In this document: piece by piece, positions 49,290 through 59,371 of the stretch
How positions within the stretch are numbered: position 1 is the stretch's first letter
How the letters are laid out: each line of letters starts with the position of its first letter
Assembly: GCF_032193765.1 (NCBI RefSeq)
Contig: NZ_JAVBIJ010000001.1
Location: 124,001 to 188,000 of the forward strand
Length of the DNA stretch: 64,000 nucleotides
Direction: 5' to 3'
Origin: Rhodoferax potami
GTDB lineage: Bacteria > Pseudomonadota > Gammaproteobacteria > Burkholderiales > Burkholderiaceae_C
Notes under the pieces: generated by a model
Seen by the model: only the letters and a program-made list of their open reading frames with translations
Told to the model about the DNA's origin: nothing
The model's database searches: none
Program-made: the position numbers and the translations under genes

Positions 49290-49542
49290 ACAAATGCTCG
49301 AGTTTTCGCGTCAAATCAAAGCCAAAGTCTATAGGGAGTGTGAAAAATCGCACTTGACGCTGGTAAAAGGCCCTGTTGCAAGTCAACAACGGTAACCCCA
49401 AGGAACCCACCCTTTTTATCGCTTTTCTTTGCCAAAGCCGAATCGGTCTGGTGCAATAGCTCCAACTTCCTGAACAAGGAGGTTGGCCCGGGGTTCCGAA
49501 CAATCGGTCCGGAGCTCTATGTTTAACCTTGGAGTATTTCTA

Positions 49543-50484
49543 ATGAAAAAGACTTTGATCGCTTTGGCCGTTCTGGCTGCTTCCGGCGCTTCTTTCGCAC
49601 AAGTTTCCATCACCGGCGAATACGCTTACGGCTGGAACACTTCCAACTCCTCTACCGGTGTTGAGAAGTCCGGTCTGGGCGTGGACACTTCCTTCGTGAA
49701 GTTCGCTGCTTCTGAAGACCTGGGTGGTGGCTTGAAGGCTGCTGCCGAAATGTCTTTGGACGGTTTCGCACGTGGTACAGCTACTGGCGGTGACAACTCT
49801 TTGACATTGACTGGCGGTTTCGGTCGCATCAAGCTGGCTAACGACAAGGGCGCTGACTACCTGTCCTCCGTTATCGGCGGCATCGCTGGTTTGGACGGCA
49901 AAGTGTACGGTGCTCGCACCATCAACGACTCTGTCGCTTACACATCGCCTTCTTTTGGTGGTCTGACCTTCGGTCTGTCCCACACAGAACACACAAACGC
50001 ACAAGGCTTGGGCGTGGGCGCTGCTTCCAACAACGACCAGCGTAGCAACAGCCTGTCTGCTTCTTACGCAGCTGGCCCATTGGCTGTGACTGGTGCTTTC
50101 ACTTCTTGGGACAATCAGTCCACCGAAGCAGCAGCTCCTAACAACGCTAAGACACGCGTTCGCGCAAAGGGTTCTTACAACTTCGGCGCTTTCACACTGG
50201 GCGCAGGTGTTGTTCAAGTTCAGCGTAACAAGGGCACTACAACCGAGTCCATCTTGGCTGTGACAGCTCCTTTGGGCGCTTTGACACTGGGCTTCGACGT
50301 TGGTTCTTCCAAGCGTGACGACTCCGGTACTGTTGCTAACGACATCACCAAGTCTGGCTACGGTCTGAAGGCCGTGTACGCTCTGAGCAAGCGCACTTCC
50401 TTGGTTGGTGCTTACACCAACTGGGATGAGGGCGGCACACAGCGCGCTAACCTGACAGAACTGTTGGTTTCCCACACTTTCTAA
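49543..50484 (+). CDS. trimeric outer-membrane porin
   Basis: 313 residues. Signal peptide MKKTLIALAVLAASGASFAQ, then a gram-negative porin barrel (VSITGEYAYGWNTSNSSTG) with terminal Phe (LLVSHTF). Codons are strongly biased (TCC, GGC, AAC, GCT), as in highly expressed genes. The leader contains a stem CCAACTTCCT/AGGAGGTTGG (49462-49486). A perfect 16-bp palindrome and terminator follow. The start was chosen at the signal peptide, preceded by TGGAG. Confidence 0.95.
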   Translation: MKKTLIALAVLAASGASFAQVSITGEYAYGWNTSNSSTGVEKSGLGVDTSFVKFAASEDLGGGLKAAAEMSLDGFARGTATGGDNSLTLTGGFGRIKLANDKGADYLSSVIGGIAGLDGKVYGARTINDSVAYTSPSFGGLTFGLSHTEHTNAQGLGVGAASNNDQRSNSLSASYAAGPLAVTGAFTSWDNQSTEAAAPNNAKTRVRAKGSYNFGAFTLGAGVVQVQRNKGTTTESILAVTAPLGALTLGFDVGSSKRDDSGTVANDITKSGYGLKAVYALSKRTSLVGAYTNWDEGGTQRANLTELLVSHTF

Positions 50485-50490
50485 TTTGAC

Positions 50491-50555
50491 GCTGGCCTAG
50501 GCCAGCTTTGAGCTAGCGAATAAACCCTGCGAGCGAAAGCTCGCAGGGTTTTTTT
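50491..50555 (+). terminator. palindrome plus terminator after porin 1
   Basis: GCTGGCCTAGGCCAGC (50491-50506, perfect 16-bp palindrome) is followed by the terminator AAACCCTGCGAGC-GAAA-GCTCGCAGGGTTT with a T-run (50522-50555). Confidence 0.9.
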
Positions 50556-50781
50556 CTTGAGCGGCGATTTCTGTATGGTGAAAATTTTTGATGTCTTGGT
50601 GCTAATACAACAAATCTTGAAAAACGAACGGTCGCTCTTTATTTTTCTTGATGTGTTTGCTGACTGAACTGCAAATTTTTGTTTCAATAGAACTTACTTC
50701 TTGCTAAAGAAGTAAGAAGCGTTGGAGGGGTGCCCAGCACTATCCGGCGATCCTCAAACTTAGATTGAAGAGACAAGTAAT

Positions 50782-51846
50782 ATGAAAAAAACCCTCATCG
50801 CATTGGCTGTTATGGCAGTGTCCGGCGCCTCGATGGCGCAAGTGACTATCACTGGTAACTACACCATCGGCTACAAGCAAAGCACGACTTCTCCCACCGC
50901 AAGTGCAGCGCAAGCCTTTACGCAAGCGGTTGCTGGCGGTAACGGCGGTAACGCGAATGGCGAAGCATCTGGCTTGGGTGTTGATACCTCTTTGGTCACC
51001 TTTACTGCGAAGGAAGACTTGGGTGGCGGTATGAACGTGGCGGCAGAAATGTCGCTTGACGGCTTCACCCGCGGCACAGCCACTGGCGGCGACTCGTCTT
51101 TGAAATTGACCACCAGTGTTGGTCGCATCACATTGCAAGCATACAAGCCTGCAGATTACCTCTCCGGATCGTTTGGTGTGGGCGGTGCCGGCATGGATAA
51201 CAAGGTGTTCCCTGCGCGTTCTTTTAAAGATGCCGTTGGTTTTGACACCAAATTGGGTCCTGTTATCGTGAGCATCTCTCACCAAGAGCAAGGTACTGCC
51301 AATGGAGTGGCGCCCACCGCTGGATTGGGATTGGGCCAAGGCGCTGCAGGTGCACAAGGTCAAGTTGGCCAGCGCTTGACCAGCGTGTCCGGCACTTACA
51401 TGACCGGCGCTTTGGTTGCCAACCTCAACTTCTTGAGCTACGACAACCGTACTGCAAATGCCAACACGTCTTACCGTGACGTGCTTCGCGCAGGTGCCAA
51501 GTACAACTTCGGCTCCTTCCAAGTTGGTGGCGGTTACAGCACCTTGACTACCATGTCCGGTGGTACGCTGAATTCTGCTGCTATCTCGGCCGCAGTGCCG
51601 ATCGGTGCTTTGACATTGGGTGCCAACTACGCGACAGAAACTGCGGATGGATTCGCTGCGCAACCGACATTGCTGGGTGTTATTCCAAAAGGTGGTTTGG
51701 ATCAAACTCGTAATGGTTATGGTCTGTCTGCCAAGTATGACCTGAGCAAGCGTACCAGCCTGATCGCCACATACGCTGACTGGCTGCCGTACGCCGGTGC
51801 CAAGCGCAACAACGAAACCAACCTGTTGCTGTCGCACTCCTTCTAA
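50782..51846 (+). CDS. trimeric outer-membrane porin, paralogue
   Basis: 354 residues with the same signal peptide type (MKKTLIALAVMAVSGASMAQ), VTITGNYTIGYKQS and the terminal Phe LLLSHSF. The central part has extra loops (about 25-50 and 170-200, Gly/Ala-rich) relative to the first porin. Probably arose by tandem duplication. Same palindrome and a terminator follow. Confidence 0.95.
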   Translation: MKKTLIALAVMAVSGASMAQVTITGNYTIGYKQSTTSPTASAAQAFTQAVAGGNGGNANGEASGLGVDTSLVTFTAKEDLGGGMNVAAEMSLDGFTRGTATGGDSSLKLTTSVGRITLQAYKPADYLSGSFGVGGAGMDNKVFPARSFKDAVGFDTKLGPVIVSISHQEQGTANGVAPTAGLGLGQGAAGAQGQVGQRLTSVSGTYMTGALVANLNFLSYDNRTANANTSYRDVLRAGAKYNFGSFQVGGGYSTLTTMSGGTLNSAAISAAVPIGALTLGANYATETADGFAAQPTLLGVIPKGGLDQTRNGYGLSAKYDLSKRTSLIATYADWLPYAGAKRNNETNLLLSHSF

Positions 51847-51853
51847 GCAATTG

Positions 51854-51918
51854 CTGGCCTAGGCCAGTATTAGCCAAAAGAAAAAACCCGCAGCGCATGC
51901 TGCGGGTTTTTTTTATGG
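51854..51918 (+). terminator. palindrome plus terminator after porin 2
   Basis: CTGGCCTAGGCCAG (51854-51867) repeats 14 bases of the element after porin 1, followed by AAACCCGCAGC-GCAT-GCTGCGGGTTT with a T-run. Confidence 0.9.
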
Positions 51919-51931
51919 GGTGTTTCAGCAA

Positions 51932-52780
51932 TCAAGCGTAGCGCTTGTTCCGCAGGTTGTGCTTCATCTCGCTGAGCAAAGGTTGGAGCTTTCCACCGCC
52001 TATGCGCAGGGCTACGCAGGTGGCCAAGATATCAATAATCATCAGGTGTAAAAGCCGCGAGACCATGGGGCTGTAGCGATCGAAGCCTTCGGGGTGGTCT
52101 GCACTCAGATGGATGTGGCCTGCACTGGCCAGCGGGGATCCGCTGGCGGTGATAACGATCGTAGTCGCCCCATTTTTGCGGGCAATATCGCAGGCATCCA
52201 TCAGGTCACGGGTTCGGCCCGAGTTGCTGATAACCACCACACAATCACCCGCGCCCAAGATCGACGCACTCATGACTTGCATGTGCCCATCGCTGTAGGC
52301 GGTGGTATTGATGCCCAAACGAAAGAACTTGTGTTGGGCATCTTGGGCCACGATGCCCGAGTTACCGACCCCAAAGAACTGAATTTGTCGGCCGGCGTTA
52401 TAGGCGTCGACCAGCGCTACCACGGCCTTTTCGATCGCCATGGTCGAAGCGTCGTTGCGATAGCGCAAGAAGGCGGCCACGGTGTTGTCAATGACCTTCA
52501 CCATGACGTCGCCTGTCTTGTCGTCGGCATCCACGCTGCGGTGAATGAAGGGCACGCCCTCGTTCACGGTGCCTGCGAGTTTGAGCTTGAAGTCAGATAG
52601 CCCGTCATAGCCCACACTGCGGCAAAAACGCACTACCGTGGGTTTGCTGACGTGGGCACGGTCCGCCAGTTCGCTGACAGGCAGCTTGGCAAAAGCGCGG
52701 GGGTCAGCGAGGCAGAGCTTGCCCACCCGCTGTTCGGCAGGTGCCAACGAGGGCAGTGAGGCTTTGATGCGGTCCAACAT
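51932..52780 (-). CDS. hexR: HexR-like RpiR-family regulator
   Basis: 282 residues. N-terminal helix-turn-helix of the RpiR family (ELADRAHVSKPTVVRFCRSV, about 37-56) and a C-terminal SIS sugar-phosphate domain (QFFGVGNSGIVAQDAQHKF; VVVISNSGRTRDLMDACDIA). HexR binds KDPG and represses zwf, edd and related genes. Directly downstream of zwf (6-bp gap), same strand. Confidence 0.93.
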   Translation of the reverse strand: MLDRIKASLPSLAPAEQRVGKLCLADPRAFAKLPVSELADRAHVSKPTVVRFCRSVGYDGLSDFKLKLAGTVNEGVPFIHRSVDADDKTGDVMVKVIDNTVAAFLRYRNDASTMAIEKAVVALVDAYNAGRQIQFFGVGNSGIVAQDAQHKFFRLGINTTAYSDGHMQVMSASILGAGDCVVVISNSGRTRDLMDACDIARKNGATTIVITASGSPLASAGHIHLSADHPEGFDRYSPMVSRLLHLMIIDILATCVALRIGGGKLQPLLSEMKHNLRNKRYA

Positions 52781-52786
52781 AGTCTT

Positions 52787-54253
52787 TTAGCTTTCTTCGC
52801 TCCAGCAGAAGCCGTCCCGAGCAATCATGGCGCTGGATGCACTGGGCCCCCAGGTGCCGGCCGCATACAAACGCGGGCCTGTGGTGTCTGCGGCCCAGTG
52901 CTCTAGCATGGGCTCGACCCAGCGCCAGGCCTCTTCTTGCTCATCGCTGCGCACAAAGAGGTTCAGGCGACCGTCGATCACGTCAAGCAGCAGGCGTTCG
53001 TAGGCCCCCACGCGCTCCGAGCCGAAGCGCTTGTCGAAATCGAGGTCAAGCTGCACCGGTGCCAGTGTTTGCGATGCACTGCTACGGGATTGCCGATTTT
53101 CCTGGCCCTGGGCCAGCAAGTGCAATTCCAAACCGTCTTTTGGTTGCAGGTTGATTACCAAACGGTTGCCCACGCCCTCGTTGGAGTTGAAGATGGCGTG
53201 CGGAGTGGGACGGAAGTTGATCACAATGCGGGCATCGCGGCCCGACAAGCGCTTGCCGGTGCGGATGTAGAACGGCACGCTTGCCCAGCGCCAATTGGCG
53301 ATCTCAGTGCGCAGAGCCACAAAGGTCTCGGTGTTGCTTTGTGGGCTCACGCCTGTCTCTTCACGGTAGCCGGGTACCTTCACACCACCGCTGGTGCCAG
53401 CGGAGTACTGCCCGCGCACCACATCTTGCTTGAGCGTTTCAGCGGTCCAGGGCTTAAGGGAGCGCAGAACCTTGAGCTTTTCATCGCGAATAGCGTCAGC
53501 CCCCGCGTTAATCGGTGGCTCCATGGCAATGGCACACAACAGTTGCAGCGCGTGGTTTTGCACCATGTCGCGCAGTGCGCCGGTGGTCTCGTAAAACGCG
53601 CCACGGCTCTCGACGCCCAAATCTTCGGCGATGGTGATCTGGATGTTGGCAATATGCTCGCGGCGCCAGAGTGGTTCGAACAGTGCATTGCCAAAGCGCA
53701 TCGCAAACAGGTTTTGTACCGAAGGCTTGCCCAGGTAGTGGTCGATGCGGTAGACCTGCTCTTCGGCAAAGAAGCGGCGCACCGTGGCGTTGATGGCGCG
53801 GTTGGATGCCAGGTCATGCCCCAGCGGCTTCTCCAGCACCACGCGGGTTTTGGGTGTGTTCAATCCGCTAGCGGCCAACTGTTCACACACATTGGTGAAC
53901 AAGCTGGGGGCGGTGGCGACATACATCACCACGCTGTCGGCATTGCGGTTGTTCAGGGTTTCGGCCAGGCGCGCATAGTCTTCGGACTTGGACAGGTCCA
54001 TGCGCACGAATTCGAGAATTGCAGCAAACCGCGCAAACTCCTCGGCACTCGGGCGCTTGGCCAGCTCCACCTTTTCGAAGCGCGATTGAATGAGCGCCCG
54101 GTATTGGTCATGGCTCAGGTCATCACGGCCAACCCCGATAATGCGTCCACCCTCCGGCAAGGTGCCGTGGCGGAACGCCTGAAACAATGCGGGCATGAGT
54201 TTGCGCCAGGCCAAATCGCCGGTGCCGCCGAACATGACTAAATCAAAGCTCAT
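52787..54253 (-). CDS. zwf: glucose-6-phosphate 1-dehydrogenase
   Basis: 488 residues. NADP-binding GGTGDLAWRKLMPALF at the N-terminus and the active-site signature YRIDHYLGKPSVQN. First step of the oxidative pentose phosphate and Entner-Doudoroff routes. Divergent from tal, with an inverted repeat in the 144-bp gap. Confidence 0.97.
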   Translation of the reverse strand: MSFDLVMFGGTGDLAWRKLMPALFQAFRHGTLPEGGRIIGVGRDDLSHDQYRALIQSRFEKVELAKRPSAEEFARFAAILEFVRMDLSKSEDYARLAETLNNRNADSVVMYVATAPSLFTNVCEQLAASGLNTPKTRVVLEKPLGHDLASNRAINATVRRFFAEEQVYRIDHYLGKPSVQNLFAMRFGNALFEPLWRREHIANIQITIAEDLGVESRGAFYETTGALRDMVQNHALQLLCAIAMEPPINAGADAIRDEKLKVLRSLKPWTAETLKQDVVRGQYSAGTSGGVKVPGYREETGVSPQSNTETFVALRTEIANWRWASVPFYIRTGKRLSGRDARIVINFRPTPHAIFNSNEGVGNRLVINLQPKDGLELHLLAQGQENRQSRSSASQTLAPVQLDLDFDKRFGSERVGAYERLLLDVIDGRLNLFVRSDEQEEAWRWVEPMLEHWAADTTGPRLYAAGTWGPSASSAMIARDGFCWSEES

Positions 54254-54275
54254 AAGACAAGTGGTACGTTTAGTA

Positions 54276-54307
54276 GTTACATAAAAGCTGACGTTGTAAT
54301 GTAACTT
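54276..54307. promoter_or_regulatory. inverted repeat between zwf and tal
   Basis: AGTTACAT (54276-54283) and ATGTAACT (54300-54307) with a 16-bp spacer. HexR sites are of the form TGTAnT...AnTACA; these arms carry GTAAC/GTTAC cores, so they are a candidate HexR operator controlling both directions. Confidence 0.5.
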
Positions 54308-54397
54308 TGTTTCATTGATAATTCAAGGCGAGAAACTGCAACTTTCTGCGCGTTTACCCTAAGTTTTTTTAACCTGCGGCTCTGCCGTCTGCATCCC

Positions 54398-55345
54398 ATG
54401 AACCAACTCGACGCCCTCAAACAATTCACCACCGTCGTAGCCGATACTGGCGATTTCAAACAACTGGACGCGTTCAAGCCCCAGGACGCGACCACCAACC
54501 CGTCGCTGATTTTGAAAGCCGTGCAAAAGGCGGACTACGCCCCCTTGGTGAAAGACACGGTCAACCAGTTCCGTGGCCGTGCCATGGACGAGATCGTGGA
54601 CCGTTTGTTGGTGCGTTTTGGTTGCGAAATTCTCTCTATCATTCCTGGCCGTGTGTCGACTGAAGTGGACGCGCGCCTGAGCTTTGACACCGCGGCAACA
54701 ATGGCCCGTGGCGAACGCCTGATCGAGCTGTACCAAGCGCAAGGCATTCACTCTGACCGCATCCTGATCAAAGTGGCGTCGACCTGGGAAGGCATCAAGG
54801 CCGCTGAGCAGTTGGAGCGCAAAGGCATCCACACCAACTTGACCCTGTTGTTCGCGTTCTGCCAAGCCGTGGCTTGCGGCGAGGCCAAGGTGCAGCTGAT
54901 TTCCCCGTTTGTCGGCCGTATCTACGACTGGTACAAAAAGAACGCCGGCGCAGCCTGGGTTGAGGCGGACAACGCGGAGTTGAATGACCCCGGCGTCAAG
55001 TCCGTAGCCCAAATTTACGCCTACTACAAAAAGTTTGGTGTCGCCACCGAAGTCATGGGCGCCAGCTTCCGCAACGTGGGTCAGATCACCGCCTTGGCCG
55101 GTTGCGACCTGCTCACTATCAGCCCCGATTTGCTGGCCCAGATGGCAGCGTCCGAGGCGCCTGTGACCCAGCACCTGAACGCCGATGCCGCCAAGACCGC
55201 CGATATCGAGCACGTCAGCTACGACGAAGCCAGCTTCCGCCTCGCCCTGAACAACGACGCCATGGCCACCGAAAAGTTGGCAGAAGGTATCCGTGCATTC
55301 TGCGTGGACGCTGTCAAGCTCGAGCAGCTGTTGCTGGCCGCTTAA
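54398..55345 (+). CDS. tal: transaldolase
   Basis: 315 residues, [20 protein letters not shown] start and the Schiff-base lysine in [11 protein letters not shown] (Lys near 131). Non-oxidative pentose phosphate pathway, TalB type. 21 bp before pgi, probably an operon. Confidence 0.97.
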   Translation: MNQLDALKQFTTVVADTGDFKQLDAFKPQDATTNPSLILKAVQKADYAPLVKDTVNQFRGRAMDEIVDRLLVRFGCEILSIIPGRVSTEVDARLSFDTAATMARGERLIELYQAQGIHSDRILIKVASTWEGIKAAEQLERKGIHTNLTLLFAFCQAVACGEAKVQLISPFVGRIYDWYKKNAGAAWVEADNAELNDPGVKSVAQIYAYYKKFGVATEVMGASFRNVGQITALAGCDLLTISPDLLAQMAASEAPVTQHLNADAAKTADIEHVSYDEASFRLALNNDAMATEKLAEGIRAFCVDAVKLEQLLLAA

Positions 55346-55366
55346 GCGCACCAAGGACTCGCGAAC

Positions 55367-56935
55367 ATGGCACGTACCCGTTGTGACCGCACGCCCGCTT
55401 GGGCCCAATTGCAGGCTGCGTATGCAGCGACCGGCCAAGCGCTGGATGTGCGCCAAGCCTTTGAGGCCGACGCCCAGCGCTTCACCCGTTTGAGCCAAGA
55501 GGCGCCTTATGTGTTTGCGGACTTGTCCAAAAACCGTATCGACGCCAGCACCGAAGCACTGCTGATGGACCTGGCCCGCCAAAGCGGCCTGTCCGAGCAC
55601 CGCGATGCCATGTTTGCCGGCCAGAAAATCAACAACACCGAGCAGCGCGAGGTGTGGCACGTTTTGTTGCGAAATCCGCCCTCTGCGCAAGCGGAATATG
55701 CGGGAGCCGCTCCTGAATTCATAGCGGGTGAGCAGGCTAAGGTGCACGCTACGCTAGACGCGATGCTGGCCTACGCCGAGCAACTGCGTGCAGATACCGC
55801 CATTACCGATGTGGTGAACATCGGCATCGGCGGATCTGACCTCGGCCCTCAAATGGCGGTGTTGGCGCTGGATGCTTTTGCCACCAGCGGCAAACGCCTG
55901 CATTTTGTGAGCAATGTGGATGGCCACGAGCTGGCCGCCAAGCTGCCCCACTTGAAGCCCGAAAACACCGTTTTCCTGATCGCCAGCAAGACGTTCACCA
56001 CGATCGAAACCATGACCAACGCGGCCTCCGCGAAGGCCTGGTTCCTCGAGCAGGGCGGCACCAACATAGCCCGCCATTTCGCCGCACTCACCACCAACGT
56101 GGCGGCGGCCAATGCCTTTGGTATCACCACCACCTTTGGCTTTTGGGACTGGGTGGGCGGGCGGTACTCCATGTGGTCGGCCATCGGCCTGCCGATTGCC
56201 ATTGCCATCGGCGCGCAAGGCTTTCGCGAGCTGCTGGCGGGTGCCCATGCCATGGACGAGCACTTCCGCACTGCGCCCTTGGAGCAGAACCTGCCGGTGC
56301 GTTTGGGGTTGCTGGACGTCTGGTACCGCAACTTCCACGGCTTTAGCAGCCGCAGCATTGCGCCGTACCACAGTGCATTGCGCCGCCTGCCGGCCTATTT
56401 GCAGCAGCTGGAGATGGAGAGCAATGGCAAACGGGTGGACGCCAGTGGCGAAGCCTTGCCGTTCGATACCTGCCCGGTGCTGTGGGGCGAACCCGGCACC
56501 AATGGTCAACACGCCTACTTTCAGATGCTGCACCAAGGCACCGAGGTCGTGCCGGTGGAGTTTGTGGCCGTCAAAAAGGCGCGCCACCACCTGAAAGGCC
56601 ACCACCCGATGTTGCTGGCCAACGTGCTGGCGCAAGCCCAAGCCCTGATGCAAGGCAAAGACGATGCCGGTGGCCACAAGCATTTCACCGGCAACCGCCC
56701 CAGCACCTTCTTGCTGCTGGACGACCTGACGCCCGCATCGCTGGGTGCGCTGATTGCGATGCAAGAGCACCGCGTGTTTGTCAGTGGCAGCCTCTGGGGT
56801 ATCAACAGCTTTGACCAATGGGGCGTCGAGCTCGGCAAAGTGCTGGCCAAAGACATTGAGCCGCGTCTTCATAGCGGCGACGCCACGGGCCTTGATGGCT
56901 CCACCGCCGGTTTGCTGGCGCGTCTGCGCAGCTGA
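55367..56935 (+). CDS. pgi: glucose-6-phosphate isomerase
   Basis: 522 residues with VNIGIGGSDLGPQM (sugar-phosphate binding), GRYSMWSAIGLPIAIAIG, and HQGTEVVPVEFVAVKKARHH. Interconverts glucose-6-P and fructose-6-P. Stop abuts the start of the next gene. Confidence 0.97.
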   Translation: MARTRCDRTPAWAQLQAAYAATGQALDVRQAFEADAQRFTRLSQEAPYVFADLSKNRIDASTEALLMDLARQSGLSEHRDAMFAGQKINNTEQREVWHVLLRNPPSAQAEYAGAAPEFIAGEQAKVHATLDAMLAYAEQLRADTAITDVVNIGIGGSDLGPQMAVLALDAFATSGKRLHFVSNVDGHELAAKLPHLKPENTVFLIASKTFTTIETMTNAASAKAWFLEQGGTNIARHFAALTTNVAAANAFGITTTFGFWDWVGGRYSMWSAIGLPIAIAIGAQGFRELLAGAHAMDEHFRTAPLEQNLPVRLGLLDVWYRNFHGFSSRSIAPYHSALRRLPAYLQQLEMESNGKRVDASGEALPFDTCPVLWGEPGTNGQHAYFQMLHQGTEVVPVEFVAVKKARHHLKGHHPMLLANVLAQAQALMQGKDDAGGHKHFTGNRPSTFLLLDDLTPASLGALIAMQEHRVFVSGSLWGINSFDQWGVELGKVLAKDIEPRLHSGDATGLDGSTAGLLARLRS

Positions 56936-58162
56936 TTGCAGACGCTTAGCCTGCCTCAAGCCCGCGCGCTGCACTTGGCAGCCCAGGGCCTGTTGCAGCC
57001 GCTTGCACGCCCCGCACAAGAAGGCGATGTAGCGGCCTGTGTGCAGCGCATGGGCTTGCTGCAGATTGACACCATCCATGTGGTGGCGCGCAGCCCGTAT
57101 CTGGTGTTACACGCCCGCTTGGGCGACTACCCGCCGGCATGGCTGGAAGACGCGTTAGCCAACGGCGCCTTGTTTGAAACCTGGGCCCACGAAGCCTGTT
57201 TTGCCCCCGCTGATGATTTGCACTTGCACCGCGCCTACAACCGCGAGGGGCGCACGCATTGGGGCATCTCCCATGCCCAGAAACTCGCTGCGGCCCAGCG
57301 CCCGCAGCTGGATGCCTTGCTGGATCAGATCCGCACCCAGGGGCCGGTGAAGTCTTCTGACTTCGTGCGGCTTGAGGGCAAAGGTGGCGCTTGGTGGGGT
57401 TGGAAGGACGAAAAGCGTTGGCTGGAAGCTCTGTTTGCTCTGGGCGAGCTGATGATCGCGCGCCGTGACCACTTTCACCGCGTCTACGACCTGAGCGAGC
57501 GGGTGGCACCTGCACTGCGCCAGCCCGCACCCGCATTGCCGCCGGACGAGCTCGCAGCCGCGTGGGTAGAGAAGGCTGTGGCTGCACTGGGGGTTACCCA
57601 AGCGCGGTGGATCAACGATTATTTCCGGACCAAGCCGCGCTTGCAGGATGCGCACTTGGAGGCTCTGGTGCGTGCGGGGCGTATTCAGCGAGTGGCTGTT
57701 GAGGGGTGGGCTGCGGCCGGCTATGTGCACACCGACCATACCGGCCTGCTACAGCAGGCGCTGGCGGGCGACTTGGTGGCCAGCCACACCGCACTCTTGT
57801 CGCCGTTTGACCCTGTGGTGTGGGACCGCGAGCGGGCCTCGACCTTTTTTGATTTTGACTACAAGCTGGAGTGCTACACCCCCGAGGCGCAGCGTGTCTA
57901 CGGCTACTTTGTCTTGCCGATTTTGTGCCGCGGCGAGCTCATAGGCCGGCTGGATGCCAAAGCGCACCGGGCAGAGGGCGTGTTTGAAGTGAAGTCACTC
58001 CACGCCCAGCCCGGTGGCGTGTGGACTGAGCAGCAAGTGCAAGAGGTCGCCGCTGCCATCCGCCGCTGTGCCGCATGGCACGGTACCCCGCAGGTGCGCA
58101 TTGGCCGCACGCAGCCTGCCAAGTTGGCGGCCGCTTTGCGGCGAGCCCTCAAGCGCGCTTGA
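56936..58162 (+). CDS. YcaQ-like winged-helix DNA glycosylase
   Basis: 408 residues of the HTH_42 family (winged-helix repeats). The QxD segment RMGLLQIDTIHVVARSPYLV matches the catalytic motif of YcaQ (AlkX), which removes alkylated bases and unhooks interstrand crosslinks. SPFDPVVWDRERASTFFDFD is also family-typical. Starts with TTG immediately after the pgi stop; no clear ribosome-binding site, so translational coupling is likely. Confidence 0.85.
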   Translation: MQTLSLPQARALHLAAQGLLQPLARPAQEGDVAACVQRMGLLQIDTIHVVARSPYLVLHARLGDYPPAWLEDALANGALFETWAHEACFAPADDLHLHRAYNREGRTHWGISHAQKLAAAQRPQLDALLDQIRTQGPVKSSDFVRLEGKGGAWWGWKDEKRWLEALFALGELMIARRDHFHRVYDLSERVAPALRQPAPALPPDELAAAWVEKAVAALGVTQARWINDYFRTKPRLQDAHLEALVRAGRIQRVAVEGWAAAGYVHTDHTGLLQQALAGDLVASHTALLSPFDPVVWDRERASTFFDFDYKLECYTPEAQRVYGYFVLPILCRGELIGRLDAKAHRAEGVFEVKSLHAQPGGVWTEQQVQEVAAAIRRCAAWHGTPQVRIGRTQPAKLAAALRRALKRA

Positions 58163-58295
58163 CGCCGGGTTTAAGCCAGTGCGGCGCGGCCTGCCGGCGA
58201 TAACCCTTACATCGGGGCGGGCATAGCGTTGCGCGCGTGCACTCATGAGTGGTGTTTGAGACTATCTGGTCTTTATTCATACCCAGGAGGCTTTT

Positions 58296-59267
58296 ATGGT
58301 GACTCGGCGCGATTTCTTTGTCGGTGGCGGTGCGGCAGTGGCGGCTTATGCAGCCGGATCCTTTTTGCCCTTGGGCGCCCAATCGGCCCCCAACTTCGGC
58401 GCACCCAGTGTGGTGCAGGTGGGCTTTCGCAAGCAAAAGCTGGGTGACTTTGAAGTCATTGCCCTGAACGATGGTGTCACCCGCCGCCCCTTGGCCGCTG
58501 AGTTTGTGCGCAACGCCCCCTTGGGCGAAGTGCAAGAGCTGCTGAAATCGCAAAACCTGCCCACCGAATACTTGGATGTGCCGTACACCGCCTTCCTGGT
58601 CATCGCTGGCAACCGCAAAGTGCTGCTCGACACCGGTTTCTCGGACAACGGCGGCCCCACTACCGGCCGCCTGGTCGCCAATTTGAATGCTGCGGGCTAC
58701 AAGGTGGAAGACATTGACACCGTGATCCTGAGCCACTTCCATGGCGACCACATTTTGGGTGTGCGCAACAAGGCGGGCCAATTGGTGTACCCCAACGCCA
58801 AGATCATGGTCCCGTCCGTTGAGCACGCGTTCTGGATGGATGACGCCCGCATGGCCGCAGCACCTGACGCCATGAAAGGCGCTTTCCAGACCGTGCGCCG
58901 CATGCTGGGTGGCCTGAACGACAGCCAGATGGTGAAGTTTGAAGCCGGCACCGAAATTGTGCCCGGCATCAAGAGCGTGGCGGCATATGGCCACACCCCC
59001 GGTCACACGCTGTTTATGGTGGAGAGCAAGGGTGAAAAGTTCGCCTACGTGGCCGACATCACCAACGTGCCCCAGCTGTTTGCGCGCAACCCTGATTGGG
59101 CGGTGCAGTTCGACATGAATGCCGAAGAGGCCCGCGTGGCCCGCCGCAAGGTGTTTGACATGATCGTGAACGACAAGGTCATGGCGGGCGGCTTCCACTT
59201 CCCGTTCCCGGCGTTTGGCCGCGTCGAGAAGCTGGGTAATGGCTTTGAATTCAAGCCTGTCGCTTGA
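58296..59267 (+). CDS. exported MBL-fold metallo-hydrolase
   Basis: 323 residues. Twin-arginine-like start TRRDFFVGGGAAVAAYAAGS, then a metallo-beta-lactamase fold with LSHFHGDHILGV (HxHxDH) and AYGHTPGHTLFM. Likely Tat-exported hydrolase of unknown substrate. Starts after CCAGGAGG. Confidence 0.9.
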   Translation: MVTRRDFFVGGGAAVAAYAAGSFLPLGAQSAPNFGAPSVVQVGFRKQKLGDFEVIALNDGVTRRPLAAEFVRNAPLGEVQELLKSQNLPTEYLDVPYTAFLVIAGNRKVLLDTGFSDNGGPTTGRLVANLNAAGYKVEDIDTVILSHFHGDHILGVRNKAGQLVYPNAKIMVPSVEHAFWMDDARMAAAPDAMKGAFQTVRRMLGGLNDSQMVKFEAGTEIVPGIKSVAAYGHTPGHTLFMVESKGEKFAYVADITNVPQLFARNPDWAVQFDMNAEEARVARRKVFDMIVNDKVMAGGFHFPFPAFGRVEKLGNGFEFKPVA

Positions 59268-59320
59268 TACGCTGATCGACCGTAGATTGCTGCAATAGCG
59301 GATCTTTTGAGCCGTTTCCG

Positions 59321-59354
59321 GCCCCGCCAGCGCTATGCTGGCGGGGCTTCTTTA
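59321..59354 (+). terminator. rho-independent terminator
   Basis: GCCCCGCCAGC-GCTAT-GCTGGCGGGGC followed by TTCTTT. Lies after the metallo-hydrolase gene and before the HAD gene. Confidence 0.85.
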
Positions 59355-59371
59355 TTTGGAACCTTTAAGCT

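Noticed and set aside
49464..49542. Porin leader as a regulatory small RNA gene
   Set aside because: A stem is present, but no promoter or terminator separates it from the porin; treated as a 5' leader.
52937..54241. 434-codon plus-strand open frame across zwf
   Set aside because: Antisense shadow of zwf with no start signal.
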